NCBI GenBank assembly: GCA_001579985.1
Contig: LRSR01011562.1
Span: 99,904 to 163,903 of the forward strand
Length of the DNA stretch: 64,000 nt
Source of the DNA: Hypsibius dujardini
Lineage: Eukaryota > Tardigrada > Eutardigrada > Parachela > Hypsibiidae
Reading direction: 5' to 3'
The position numbers were made by a program, and so were the translations under genes. A model generated the notes under the pieces. It saw only the letters and a list, made by a program, of their open reading frames with translations. It was not told the DNA's origin and made no database searches. Shown here in pieces: positions 42,365-52,779 of this stretch (the first letter of the stretch is position 1; each line of letters begins with the position of its first letter).

Positions 42365-44900
42365 TTACAACCCAACGTTCAAGGGAACAACGTTCTTTCG
42401 TATCGAACGGGATACCCAATCTTTAGTAAAGGCCTCAAGAGTCCACTCACATTCTTTGGTGATGAGCAGTACAGTACATACTGTACTATAGCACATTACT
42501 TTCAGCTGCACAGCCGGATCTTGCGTAACCTTATAGTTTAATATTTGTCGGACATTGGCTTGAGCTGTGAGTATGACTATGATGTCAGGTTTGTTGGAAA
42601 GGCGAGAACGCATGAAGAGAGCCGCTTCAAGGCAGAATGACGTGGTTGTAGAGAGCTCGTCATACATTGATTGCACTGCATTAACGAAGCCTTCAAGGAC
42701 GGAGAGACAGTGTGTGTGAGAGAGAAGGTCTCCGTCTCTTAAAATGGCGCTGCTGAGTTGTCGCGTCGGGTACGGGTACGGGTATCTAACGGGTACGTCG
42801 GCAATTGTACAAGTAGTCATAACAGGACAGAAGCTAAAACTGTTCCCTAGAGCAAGACACCTCCGAGCAGGCAAAAAACAGCGCGGACAGTTATCGTTTT
42901 ATAAAAAAGCTTAATGACTCATCACAGTAGGAGACCGAATTTAACATATTCAGGTTTTTGGAATGCGGAGCTACTTGTCGGCAGACATCAATAAGCACAT
43001 GTACGCAGAGTTGATCAACTAGAAAACCCTATACTGGTGCTGCAACGAATGGAGAAGGAGCAACAAGTACATGTAAACAAAAAAAACAGAAAAAAATGGT
43101 AGAGGGCATGTACGTCTACATCGTCTAGTAAGTAACCACATTCCATGGAACTGTTGCTAAAGTAGAGAGATGGCCTTGAGTTGTTTTTTCGTCGGAGAAA
43201 AGACGCTTGAACTGCTGCGTTACGCAAGTGCCCCCTAATGCCGGCGGCGTCCAGGTCTGGAGTAAAGCGTCGATGACGTCAACCAGGACTTGGTAATCTG
43301 TGTAATCGATCATAGCTACAGTACCAACTCATCAGACAAACGAGGTATTTCCTGAATAATGGCTGTCGGGTTAGGTCAGAGGACAAAACTATATGGTTCG
43401 CAAGCAATAATTCAACCATCATGACGTCTTCGTTATCGCGCGTGTGTTGTGAAATTACGTCAGTCACCTTTGTGATATGTCTAAAATTATAAATACTTCA
43501 CCATCGTTCTACTCATTCCACTATGTAGAAGGTTCTATCCGTCTACGATGACTAATATATTTACTGGCTACAGTGTGAAACCCATTTCGTCTGTCCATGT
43601 TCATCTATCAAGTTCCCTTCATTTTGATTAAACTTTACATTTCTAATGACTCTTAAAAATAAATTTCAAATTTAAACATCGAAATGCAATAGCTGGTTTT
43701 GATAAATTTTCAAAATGCCAATGATAGAGCCGCGCCCTGTCAATCTGGCTGCCTGGGAGTGTGTTCAGACATAAATTATCGGGTGTCGCCTTCTATTTCT
43801 TTCAACCATTACTATTCCTTCCCTGAAGATATTTTTACCTGCTAAATATTAGCATTTTCGAGATAAACGCAGGGAAGAAAGAGGGAGTTTACATCATGTG
43901 CATTAAATCAAGGAAATATAGAGAAAGGTGCGCCGGTACAAGGAGCTCAACATTCACGTAAGGGCTGCCATTGTCCCACCCCCGTTCCGGGTCATGGGTG
44001 AACAATTGATACGGGATAGAAGGGAGTGGTGCGTGAGTACATTCTACTGTACATGTATGTTAATCGGTCAAGTCGCGCACGTCTTTCATCCTGCAGAGAG
44101 ATAGGACCTCTCTTTGACATTCCCTATGGCTCTATCAGTTGTTACTCGTCACTCCCCTTTCAACGTGGATGCTGAGTGTGCATTTTGAATAAAGTCTTAC
44201 ATCACAGGGCCGATATCCCTAGCGGGAAATGGTCGATAATTTTATCCACCGAACAGCCCAAGTTTTGGGTTGTAAGTTAACTCGCCTTTTCGGTTCTGCA
44301 TCTGTGTGTTGTACACAACAACAAAGGCAGAAATGAGCGGCTAAGGCTTTCAGTACCTTCATCAGATCCATGTACTGTATGAGTACTATGTAGCCTGCAT
44401 GGATGATGGGTCGCATGTTTTTCAATCAGTTAAGTGTAACCGCCCTCGGTGGGATCCTGGCCTGACCTACGCACTAAAGATAGACCAAGTGTAGAACGTA
44501 AGGGCGGCACCTTCTCTGACGATTGACGCATCTGCAGACCTTTTCGAAAGGTCTCTCTCCTCAACGGCGGCGCCGTTCCCCTTCATCCCATCCCCTTCGG
44601 TCAAACGAATTTGCCATCAAGGCTTTTGCTTTCACTTTGGCGGCCTCCAGAGAGTGTTGAAGTAAGAGACCTGCTTACTTGCTTGCATACAGTGCAAAAC
44701 AAATGTCTGGATTATAAGGTACTGTACGAGTAAACATGTTGAAAGGAAGGTAATCCAACAAGTCACATCACATTCCCAGTTCGGGGGGACCAAACAGTCC
44801 AGCTGCGCGTTTGATGTCACCTTCTGCATGAAATGGACGACAATAATGTGCTCATACAGACGTAACCGCAGCATACTAAAGAATTGTATTAGAATTGACA
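42365..44900 (-). other. Unresolved coding-like fragments, possible gene or pseudogene
   Basis: Several minus-strand stretches look coding but I could not join them into one model. They include a helical segment at about 42480-42720 (with FVNAVQSMYDELSTTTSFC and ILTAQANVRQILNYK), another at about 43140-43300 (VLVDVIDALLQTW), one at about 43350-43490 (VMMVELLLANHIVLSSDLTR) and a charged stretch at about 44540-44660 (LEAAKVKAKALMANSFDRR). Potential splice signals flank some of them, yet the two central pieces are in clashing frames separated by about 27 bases, too short for an intron here. The content suggests helical repeats, but I do not recognise the family. It may be a fast-evolving gene, a decayed one, or partly chance. 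Confidence 0.3.
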
Positions 44901-45156
44901 TGTCTCAAATGAAGAAAGACGTAGGCTGGAATGATTATTCCTTCCTACGGGTAATTCCCCCACATGTCCACACGCTCGCCAGTTCCATAAAGATTTTGTA
45001 ATGGCAAGGCTGTAATTTAATTTTTCTTCATTCTTCAAATCACGTTAGAGAGCCAGGTCGTTTGAAAAACTCTTAAGTGCCAACGCTTTTTAGGAAGAAA
45101 AGGGGAGGAAATGAGACAAATTAGTCGGACGTACTGCACGAATGGGAGTTGCTGTG

Positions 45157-46797
45157 TTAGGGCTCAACGTCGTCCTCTTGCGCTGTCCTGGCGAGGAAAC
45201 GGGCGTATTCGTCGTCCGAAATAATGTCTTCCATTCGGATGTACATTCCGCAACCTGAAAATAGAAGCAGCTTCCCGTGAACACAACGGGCAATGAGCGG
45301 TGTTCGTCTAAAGATACATTAGATTGAGAACCACTGTGCACCTTATATCGGAGAAACAGTACCTAAATATGAGCACTTGATTCCGCGAGCGTCCTTCTGC
45401 TGGGCATTCCGTACCAATGGTCGGAGATTGCTCTCCTCGTACAGATGAGAGCTGGGACAATTGCTCGACTTGACGGCACACACGGTAATATCAGTCTTGG
45501 ATATGGGGTCTTGGATGATCTTATCGGCCGTTGTCGGTCGCACTTGGATGGAATCATCGGACGGTCCTTCGACAATGACGCCTTCCACCAGCGACCAACT
45601 GTAACCTAACCGATAAAACACGCAATGTTGCCTCTCTTTACTCTCGCTTCAATGTCTTAGTGTTATACTTACCTCTTTTGTTACGAACTTTCTCAAAGGT
45701 CTTCTCCATCTCCCTTTTGAGATAGGCGGCATCTGAGATGGTTACGGCAGCAATCTGTGCTCGTTTATTCTCCAAGAAGCCAGGTTCACTCAGCTCCTCT
45801 CGAATGGCATCCTCCGTCTCCTCGGCAGTCTCCTCCAAATGATGTTGACTAGCTCCAGGAATCGGCCCATCATCCTCATTTTCCTCTTCCTCCCCCACAT
45901 CCTCCGCTTCGATTTCATCATCAGAATCGCCAAACGCACGAGCCCGCTCTGTTGGAGGGCGGCTTTGGGAGGACGACGGTTGAGACAGTTGATTCTTCCG
46001 GAGAAGGGTAAGAAAGTCTTTAATGACTGCTCGGTCCACAACCAGCTCGAAAAGGGATCGGTGTGCAGCGTGGCATTCTTCCACCACCTCCCGTATAATG
46101 TCTTTGGGCAGCCCGCCTGGAAGAAGAAAAAAGACTTTCAATTGAAGCCTTCACCAATCGATCAATCAATGCAGAAGAAGAAATCGTTAACCACTCAAAC
46201 ATGGATATTTTCTCATTTAGCCGAATGAATCAATTTAAAAGTCAAGTGTAAATTGTATGTTTCCATTGTAAGCAACTACTCGTACATGTGGACGTGGCGG
46301 ATATTATTATTTTTGAACAAAATAACGACAGTAAATTATCAATCAGTGAATCAAGCAACAATTCATATTGACAAGTGCGAGATTCTCCATCAACTAAAAG
46401 TAAGTCAACATCAATTAATCAAAGGAAGGAAGCAAGAGTGAATGAAACCTCTGTCTTCAGCCTCGAGATACTCCATCAAGACTGCTTCGATGGACTTGAT
46501 ATAAGCCTTTTTCATCGGCACAAGCGCTAATCCCAGCGCGGAAACGTCTTCGATTTGCTTAGCAAAGCTGGCAGAGTCTCCGGCTTGTTGAAACGTTTTC
46601 AGAGCAGCTTTAAATCGTCCATTCAGCTCGTCGATTTGTTTGCTCGCTTCGGTGCTCTCCTGCGAAGGCGTCTGACTCGGTTGGGATGCGACTGCCAGTG
46701 CCGAAGCCTTGCCCAGTTTGAGAAATGATTCGACTGCTGAGCCGCTGGCGATTTTGACGGGCAATCGCAGATCGTTTGGATGTCCAAAAGGCTCCAT
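45157..46797 (-). CDS. NSMCE2: E3 SUMO-protein ligase NSE2/MMS21 (SMC5-SMC6 complex)
   Basis: SUMO ligase subunit of the SMC5/6 complex that acts in DNA repair and chromosome maintenance. Four exons in transcription order: 46449-46797, 45673-46116, 45363-45605 and 45157-45254; 377 residues. The SP-RING lies near the C-terminus: IIQDPISKTDI, then Cys314 and His318 in NCPSSHLYEE, then Cys342 and Cys347 in IKCSYLGCG, then MEDIISDDEYARFL, which parallels the DLIQDEAL region of known NSE2. The Cys-His gap is longer than the usual C-x-H. The N-terminal half is helical, as needed for SMC5 binding. A long acidic Glu/Asp-rich insert (about residues 170-200) makes it longer than the typical 250 residues. 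The ATG exon has an acceptor 12 bases upstream, so a 5' non-coding exon is expected. Confidence 0.85.
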
Positions 46798-47576
46798 TTT
46801 CAAAATGACCTGCAAACGAATAGGCCGAATTTTAGACGATCAACTTTTAACAAATACTAGTACACATGTGGCCGCAGTTTTGTCCGGTCGTTGTAAACAC
46901 AAACGTAGTCATCAATGCTTGATAGGATGAGCGCACACTCGTGTTATTGGCGCAGGGTGGAAAATCGGACCAGAAAAGGTCTCCCTCCTATGTACTACAG
47001 CACATGTGACAATATTTTGACAGAAAATTAAAAATACAGTTTTTTAAAAAATGGAAAATGAAAAAGAAACCTTGTGGCTATTTTGATTGATATACGTCAC
47101 GATCGTGCCCCGTTTGCCCTATCGGGCGCAGCATTGGGAGTTTTACCTCGGTAAGCATGTTGTGGCACTTGCAAGTACGCTACTACACACTCGCTTTTAA
47201 TGCCTATGTGCTCAACTTTAGGTCACCCTTTAAACTTTGGCATAGCAAAATAGGGGGGGGGTCCGAGTTCGAGCCAATTCCAGCTACCACGTCCTGCTGC
47301 TTTTCAACGATTGATTGATTATTGATTGAATTCCACCAACCATCAGAGAACAGAACGGTGTAAAATCAGAAAAAAATATTTTCCTCATCGTGCAGCTTAA
47401 AAATCGCTCGAACTTTGGTCGGCGTTACAGGTCGTGGCTTACTAGGCCGGGGCATTTTAGGCATCGAAAAACACTCAAGAAATTAATCAAGGACGCTTGA
47501 CTGCCAAAAGATAAATTTTCTCAATCAATTAATCGATCGAAATCAGCTGCTCGCGTTGGCTGGAATCGGAGGCATT

Positions 47577-47699
47577 AGAGTTTTCGCAAACGGTATATCT
47601 CACGGTATAGCCGTACAGTATAGAAAAATGAACTGGGGTCAGAGAGAGTTTTCTATACTGTACCGCTATACCATGAGATACACCGTTTGCGAAAACTCT
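47577..47699. repeat. 51-bp stem hairpin with 21-nt loop
   Basis: The left arm 47577-47627 and right arm 47649-47699 are complementary at 48 of 51 positions; the loop is 47628-47648. Length and shape resemble a precursor microRNA or a miniature foldback element. No flanking target duplication was found. The arms include GTAC-type palindromes that recur across the window. Confidence 0.9.
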
Positions 47700-47781
47700 C
47701 TATTAAAAGCGAGTGTGTACAATACCGGTGAATATTGTGTATCAATTTAACCCTTTAAGCAACATACCCAGGTAAGCTGTT

Positions 47782-47850
47782 GTGGTCATAGCTTATTGGT
47801 ACAACGCTTATTGTAGATGCAGGAGATACTGGGTTTGAATTCTTCGTGGT
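47782..47850 (+). repeat. Degenerate tRNA-like element (A and B boxes), possible SINE head
   Basis: TAGCTTATTGG at 47789-47799 fits the Pol III A box, and GGTTTGAATTC at 47832-47842 fits a B box. They are 43 nt apart, as in tRNA genes. The acceptor and T stems do not pair, so it is not a working tRNA. A decayed tRNA or a tRNA-derived SINE are both possible. Confidence 0.4.
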
Positions 47851-49973
47851 GTGTTTTTTCAGTTTTGTTTAACTTCGCGTGAGATAAGGAACATGTTCCG
47901 ATATACAGGGAACTGAAAAAACGGTATTTGGCCACCGGTCAAGTACGTAATAAACGTTACTTAAATGTTACTCTAAAAATGTGAATGTTTTTGGATAGTG
48001 TCAAAAAAGGTGTGTTCCAATTTAGGCAAACTGTTGGGGTACCGACTTTGCAAGAAAAGTTCCATTAATAGTTCCACATATACTTTCGTTTTGAAGCGAG
48101 AATGCCCAATGTACCGTATTAGTACCGTACTCGTACAATCCCCATTCGAAAGGGTTTCCACATAACTTTCCTATCCTCAAAACTTTCGGATATAGTTTCC
48201 ACAAAACAGCTTCATTCTATTCGGCAAACCTGTTTGTGGAAAGTTTTCGTATGGTGGAAACAGCTTTTCCACAAATCTTTTACAAATCTTCCTCAAATCT
48301 TGCAGAGAAATTTTTCTCGACAAAGGTATGGGACTTAGAAAATTTCTCCGGAAACATTTACTGGAGAATGGCAACAGCGAGACTGGGTCAACGATAGAAT
48401 AACCCTGCTGATGTAAAGAATATCGAGCATAGTGGCTGTAATAGTGGGATACCTTTAAAAATGGAGGTCTGAGCACTGACCGGTGGTCAGTACCCCAGAG
48501 AAACAATGTCATGGCAGTGCTTCAGACGGCCACAATTTATTTGAATATTATCACTTGAATTTGGTGAGTCAAAATCAGATGTGACGTGTTCGAGGTAAAA
48601 ATCCCAATGCTGCGCAATTTCGGAATTGGTATAAATGCCGCGTTCGCACACTTTTCTCTCATCGTTTGTCGATGTTTTGGGTTTAAAAAATCAGCGATAA
48701 ATCGACCATCCAGTTTTTTATTTTCCGATCTTGACCAATGCCCTGTCACTTGATAAAATTCGGATTAATTTTTTTAGAATCCTATATTTTCTCATCACAA
48801 AAAGTTCAAACCTTAAATATTGGATATTGCCCGAGCAGGTGCGGAGTGAAAAACCAAAACGCCCACTTTTGTCTTTACTCCCATGGTTATAACCATACCA
48901 TTTATTGGATCAATGTCCAAATCTTGGGTTTTTACGCTGAAAGATCGAGGAACAATTGGGCTTTCCAAAATGATTAAATTTGTAGTGATGACTCAAAGGG
49001 ACCTTGGTCAGAACTTGTAAAAGCAACAGGGGGCAAAAAGCGGGAAGGAAAATGGGAGGGGCACTTATAACCTAAGCCGGCACTGGAGGAGCTTCCCCTG
49101 GCCCCTATCTAATTAATTGGAGGGGTTGCGGTAGGCAGATATTTTGTTTCACCAGAAAAACGGTTCAGAAGTCATAGTTCCCCCCCCCTTAAAACGAGAC
49201 CATGGAGGCAATTAAGTTTATTTGATTTTTTGATTTTATAGTTTGAGATTTTGGGTGACCGAATTAAGTTTCCGGCTGTCGTACACCAACCAATTGAACC
49301 AATACACTGACGGGTAACTGACTCATCATCGCCTTTTAGCCAATCAGATAACCGTGATCGGAACATCTGATCTCGGTGTGGGCTGGGCCAAGGACTTTGC
49401 CCGCACTCCTCGTGTGTTCCGTTTGCTTTTGATTCCTGTGTTGATTATTTTGGCCATTTTTAAAGGATCACCTTCAGTCCCTGTAATCATACGACCTGCA
49501 ACAGGCCATCTTGAAAGCCAACTCCTCCATTCCACTCTAAACGTGCTTCAAAAGTCAACGCACAGTTTCAGATAGAAAGACGTCGTATCTTGTGTGAACA
49601 AGGGCAGCGTTTTCAGCAAAATTCTCGACGCATCTGAAATTGGAATTTCCTCCTGGATCCGCCGTGTAATCGCTACCGTAAGTGCATTTGGCTGTTCAGT
49701 CTCTTTGCCTATTTGCCTATCTTTGTCTGTCTCCGTTTTTGTGAGATTGCGACCGTGTATGAAGTTTGTCATCACTTCGTATCGCATTTGTATACAGTAC
49801 TAGTATAATACTACTGTACATATTTGATGTGATGCTGAAGTCGCTCTTTCTTTTCCAGGCATATGCGGTTCCTGGATATAGCGTCCCGAAATTAGGAAAT
49901 CGTTTTGCGACGCCTTGTGAGATCTTTTGTGTCGGGGCCGATGTAAATTGATGTTGAGAGTTGTGCCGTTAGA

Positions 49974-50927
49974 ATGGAGGAGTTTTCTCGCCGCGTGTCT
50001 GCCTCTCCACCGTCAATCCATCTTCAGCAAGTGCTCCGTCAATCTCAGCGTTCTCTCACCGTCCGTGCCCTGGTCCTCTTTATCGTCGGAATCCTCTTTG
50101 CTCTGGTGCTAAATCTCCTTCAGGTGCAACGGAGAGTGACGCTATTCCCTCCGGAAGTGCTGACAAGTCTCTTCTCATCTGCCTGGTGGATTCCACCGTG
50201 GGTCGGGGCAGGATCAGGTAAACAAACAATCCCTCAATCAATGGCTCTGTTAGACGTAATACTAGACCAGCTTCAGCTCCAATCAATCAATCACTTGCTG
50301 CAAAGATAGTTACTATAATTATATTTTTTTCTAGCTTTCATCGGGATTATTTATCCATTTGTGGATGAGAAGCTGGGAAAGCCGCATCGTTTTAAACGGG
50401 AATGGTCGTCTGTGATGCGCTGCATAGCGGTATTCGTTGGAATAAATCACGCCAGTGCCGTAAGAGAGAATTTTTGTCCATGACCCAAATTGATGCATGC
50501 ATTTACAGTAATATGTTGCAGAAAATAGCTTTTGCAAATAACCTCCAGCTGTCCATAACACTCGGGGCGATGTCGGTTGGTCTTTGGTGGCTTTTTGATC
50601 GGTCAAGAAGCGGTTTCGGATTGGGCGTGGCCATTGCCGTCCTCAGCACTTGCGCTACACAAATCCTCGTCTACAACGGCATTTTCCAGTAAGTTTACTT
50701 GTCTCTGTATCTTTAAAAGGATTGTCTGGGTTGTCTGTCTGTTGATTTATGTTTGTACATCTCTACTGTTAAGATACTCTGAACCGGACTTTCTCTACGT
50801 CCGGTCATGGATACCGTGCATATTCTTCTCCGGTGGCATCACCATCGGCAGCCTCGGTCGGCAACTGGCATTCTCAGAGGAGAACGATCTAATTGAACAA
50901 ACCGAGAGGAAACTGCACAAGGACTAA
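49974..50927 (+). CDS. INSIG: Insulin-induced gene protein (INSIG)
   Basis: Multi-pass ER membrane protein that in vertebrates retains SCAP-SREBP and promotes HMG-CoA reductase degradation in response to sterols. Four exons: 49974-50217, 50335-50459, 50522-50688 and 50774-50927; 229 residues. Family blocks in order: [20 protein letters not shown] (first membrane segment), [87 protein letters not shown] and [12 protein letters not shown]. The charged tail follows the last membrane segment. Length is close to human INSIG2 (225). The gene is convergent with mL42. Arthropods cannot make sterols de novo, so its regulated cargo here is probably SREBP under other lipids; that is inference. Confidence 0.95.
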
Positions 50928-51697
50928 ATGTGTCCTTTTATTGCTTCTCTCTACCTTCCACTCTCTACCCTGCCCGGCTGTCTTCCTTCCCGCTGTATAG
51001 AGATAAATATTCACATCAAATGGAGACATCATGAATGGGAGACAGAGGAAATCTAGACGCACAGACGATGACTCTTTCCGTCCCGCTCATCCAATCTTAT
51101 TTTCTTCCAGATGGAAAGGGAGACATTTGAACCAAGTTTAAAGTCAGAGTCCGTCGCGCTCAACTGACTTAATCACATTTCTTCTTTTTCGCTCAATTTG
51201 TGGTCTAAAAGAAGAAGAGAAAACGATAAGCACCGCAACAAATTGACAAATTTTTTTGCATGCTTCTTGCTTACTGTGGTCGGAAATGGACCTTATCCCG
51301 CGCAAATATCTGCAACAAAAAAGGACGGCCGGCTTTTAAGTATCTGATACACAGATTTAAAATAATATAATGCTTTTGCTTTAACCGTAACCCAAACAAG
51401 CAATTTAAAGTACTGTTCGTATTTCAAGTATTCCAATTTGTCCTAATGATCAGCTTCAGCATTCGTACGACAAGTATTTTCAAACCGCATACCAAACGTT
51501 CACAGTAATGAAATGAACCTCTAATTCCAATTAACTCCACTACCATAAAGCAACGCAAAACTAATTCCATTCCACACTTAGATGACATTACTTTTCAAAA
51601 CAAACCATTTTCTTTATATTGCTTATATTAGCATAAATTCGACTAGTAAACTTTCGATGAAAACCTGATAAAATTAAACCATTAAACTTGATAAAAG
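50928..51697. other. Convergent 3' flanks of INSIG and mL42
   Basis: No gene is recognisable. The stretch is AT-rich and probably carries both 3' UTRs. No clear AATAAA was found close to the INSIG stop. Confidence 0.35.
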
Positions 51698-52342
51698 TTA
51701 AAAGAAGCCTATCCATTGAGGCATTGAGTCTGTGGGTGGTGCCTTGACGGTACAAAACGAACATGTGCATTCTCAGACTATGACTGACGTACTCTGCCAA
51801 GATGGACGATATCCGGCTCCTTGTTCTTGCTGTCGCTCTCATCGATCCAATTTTGTCGGAATTGAGCCTTGAGGAGCGATTCCTCCCCATTCAACAGGGA
51901 CTCCGCCCTCGGGACTGGCAACGAGTGCTCGTACGGAAAATCACCTTGAGGATGGTAACAGACAATGGTGCGTCCTTCGTCCGCAGCCGTTACGAAGTGA
52001 TCACTGAAAGGGAAAACAAAATGACCACAACATGGCAATTCTTCCATCAATCAAACAAGCAACGCAATGAATGTATGCAACAAAATTATCCACCAACAGA
52101 GTTGTTGATTGACCATCTACCAACAACCTTTCATCGTAACACACACGACATGGATAAAATAAGATTTGCATCCCTTACCGGCTGTTTAAATCGGTCATCT
52201 TGGCGGGTTTGTCAAGCGCAGGAGCAGAAGAAGCAAAGAAGCGGCTTGTGAAGAGAGGGAGAGCAGGTAAAACGGCTTCTACCAAGCGGTCTCTCGTTAT
52301 TTGCAGCGCCACTGCCCTACGAACCATCAACCCGCCCACCAT
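51698..52342 (-). CDS. MRPL42: Mitochondrial large-subunit ribosomal protein mL42
   Basis: Component of the mitochondrial ribosome. Two exons are well supported, 52179-52342 and 51793-52003, joined through a split Arg codon. The first gives MVGGLMVRRAVALQITRDR, then an Ala-rich stretch, with few acids: a mitochondrial presequence. The second carries the family signature DEGRTIVCYHPQGDFPYEHS followed by LPVPR. A third exon, 51698-51742, would end the protein at about 139 residues (human 142), but its intron would be only 50 nt and the expected KHRWYP-type tail is absent, so the C-terminus is uncertain. An upstream in-frame ATG at 52366 is an alternative start. The gene is head-to-head with CC2D1, about 0.44 kb apart, which suggests a shared promoter. 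Confidence 0.75.
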
Positions 52343-52779
52343 TTCAAAACGAATTTTTAAAATCAAAGTAAAATCTATTTAGTGAGCAGAATTGTACCAG
52401 AGCAGTAGCGCAAAACGGAGAACTATTGCAATATTGCAAATCTATTTTCGCCAGATGCCGCAGCCGCACCCCTGGAACCCGGCCCCTTGAGTGCCCATTA
52501 AGCCCCCGTCGCATGAGCCCCTAGGGGGGGGGAACTCCTTGCGTTTGTTTACTAGTACAGTACACAGTACAACACTTCCCACTTTTGCTCAGTAAGAGTC
52601 TCTAAATGAATCTACTCAATAGTTTTTTTTCGGACATCTGTTTTGTTTATGAATTTCTCTAAAAGTTTGGTGGAATTAAGAGTATACACTGCACGCAGGG
52701 AGAAAGTCATCATCGAGGAGGGAAGTTCTGTTATTTTCACTGCACGCTCGCCTCTCTCCAGTCTCCTCTGTTTTCACCG
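52343..52779. promoter_or_regulatory. Short divergent intergenic region, likely shared promoter of mL42 and CC2D1
   Basis: Only 437 bp separate the two start codons on opposite strands. No TATA box was identified. A C/G homopolymer patch is at about 52520-52532. The bidirectional role is inferred from spacing alone. Confidence 0.4.

Larger units (their letters stand above)
46798..49973. other. Repeat-bearing intergenic region between NSE2 and INSIG
   Basis: No protein gene is recognisable. The region holds a long hairpin (47577-47699), a tRNA-like element (about 47782-47850), a cluster of TTTCCACA words in both orientations (about 48150-48275) and G/C homopolymer runs (for example 47249-47262 and 49181-49190). 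It must also contain the promoters of the divergent NSE2 and INSIG genes. Confidence 0.4.

Noticed and set aside
47245-47290. Possible tRNA T-arm (GAGTTCGAGCC)
   Set aside because: No A box at the right distance and no cloverleaf stems.
49354-49575. Hydrophobic frame upstream of INSIG
   Set aside because: It is short, has no family resemblance and is not connected by splicing to INSIG.
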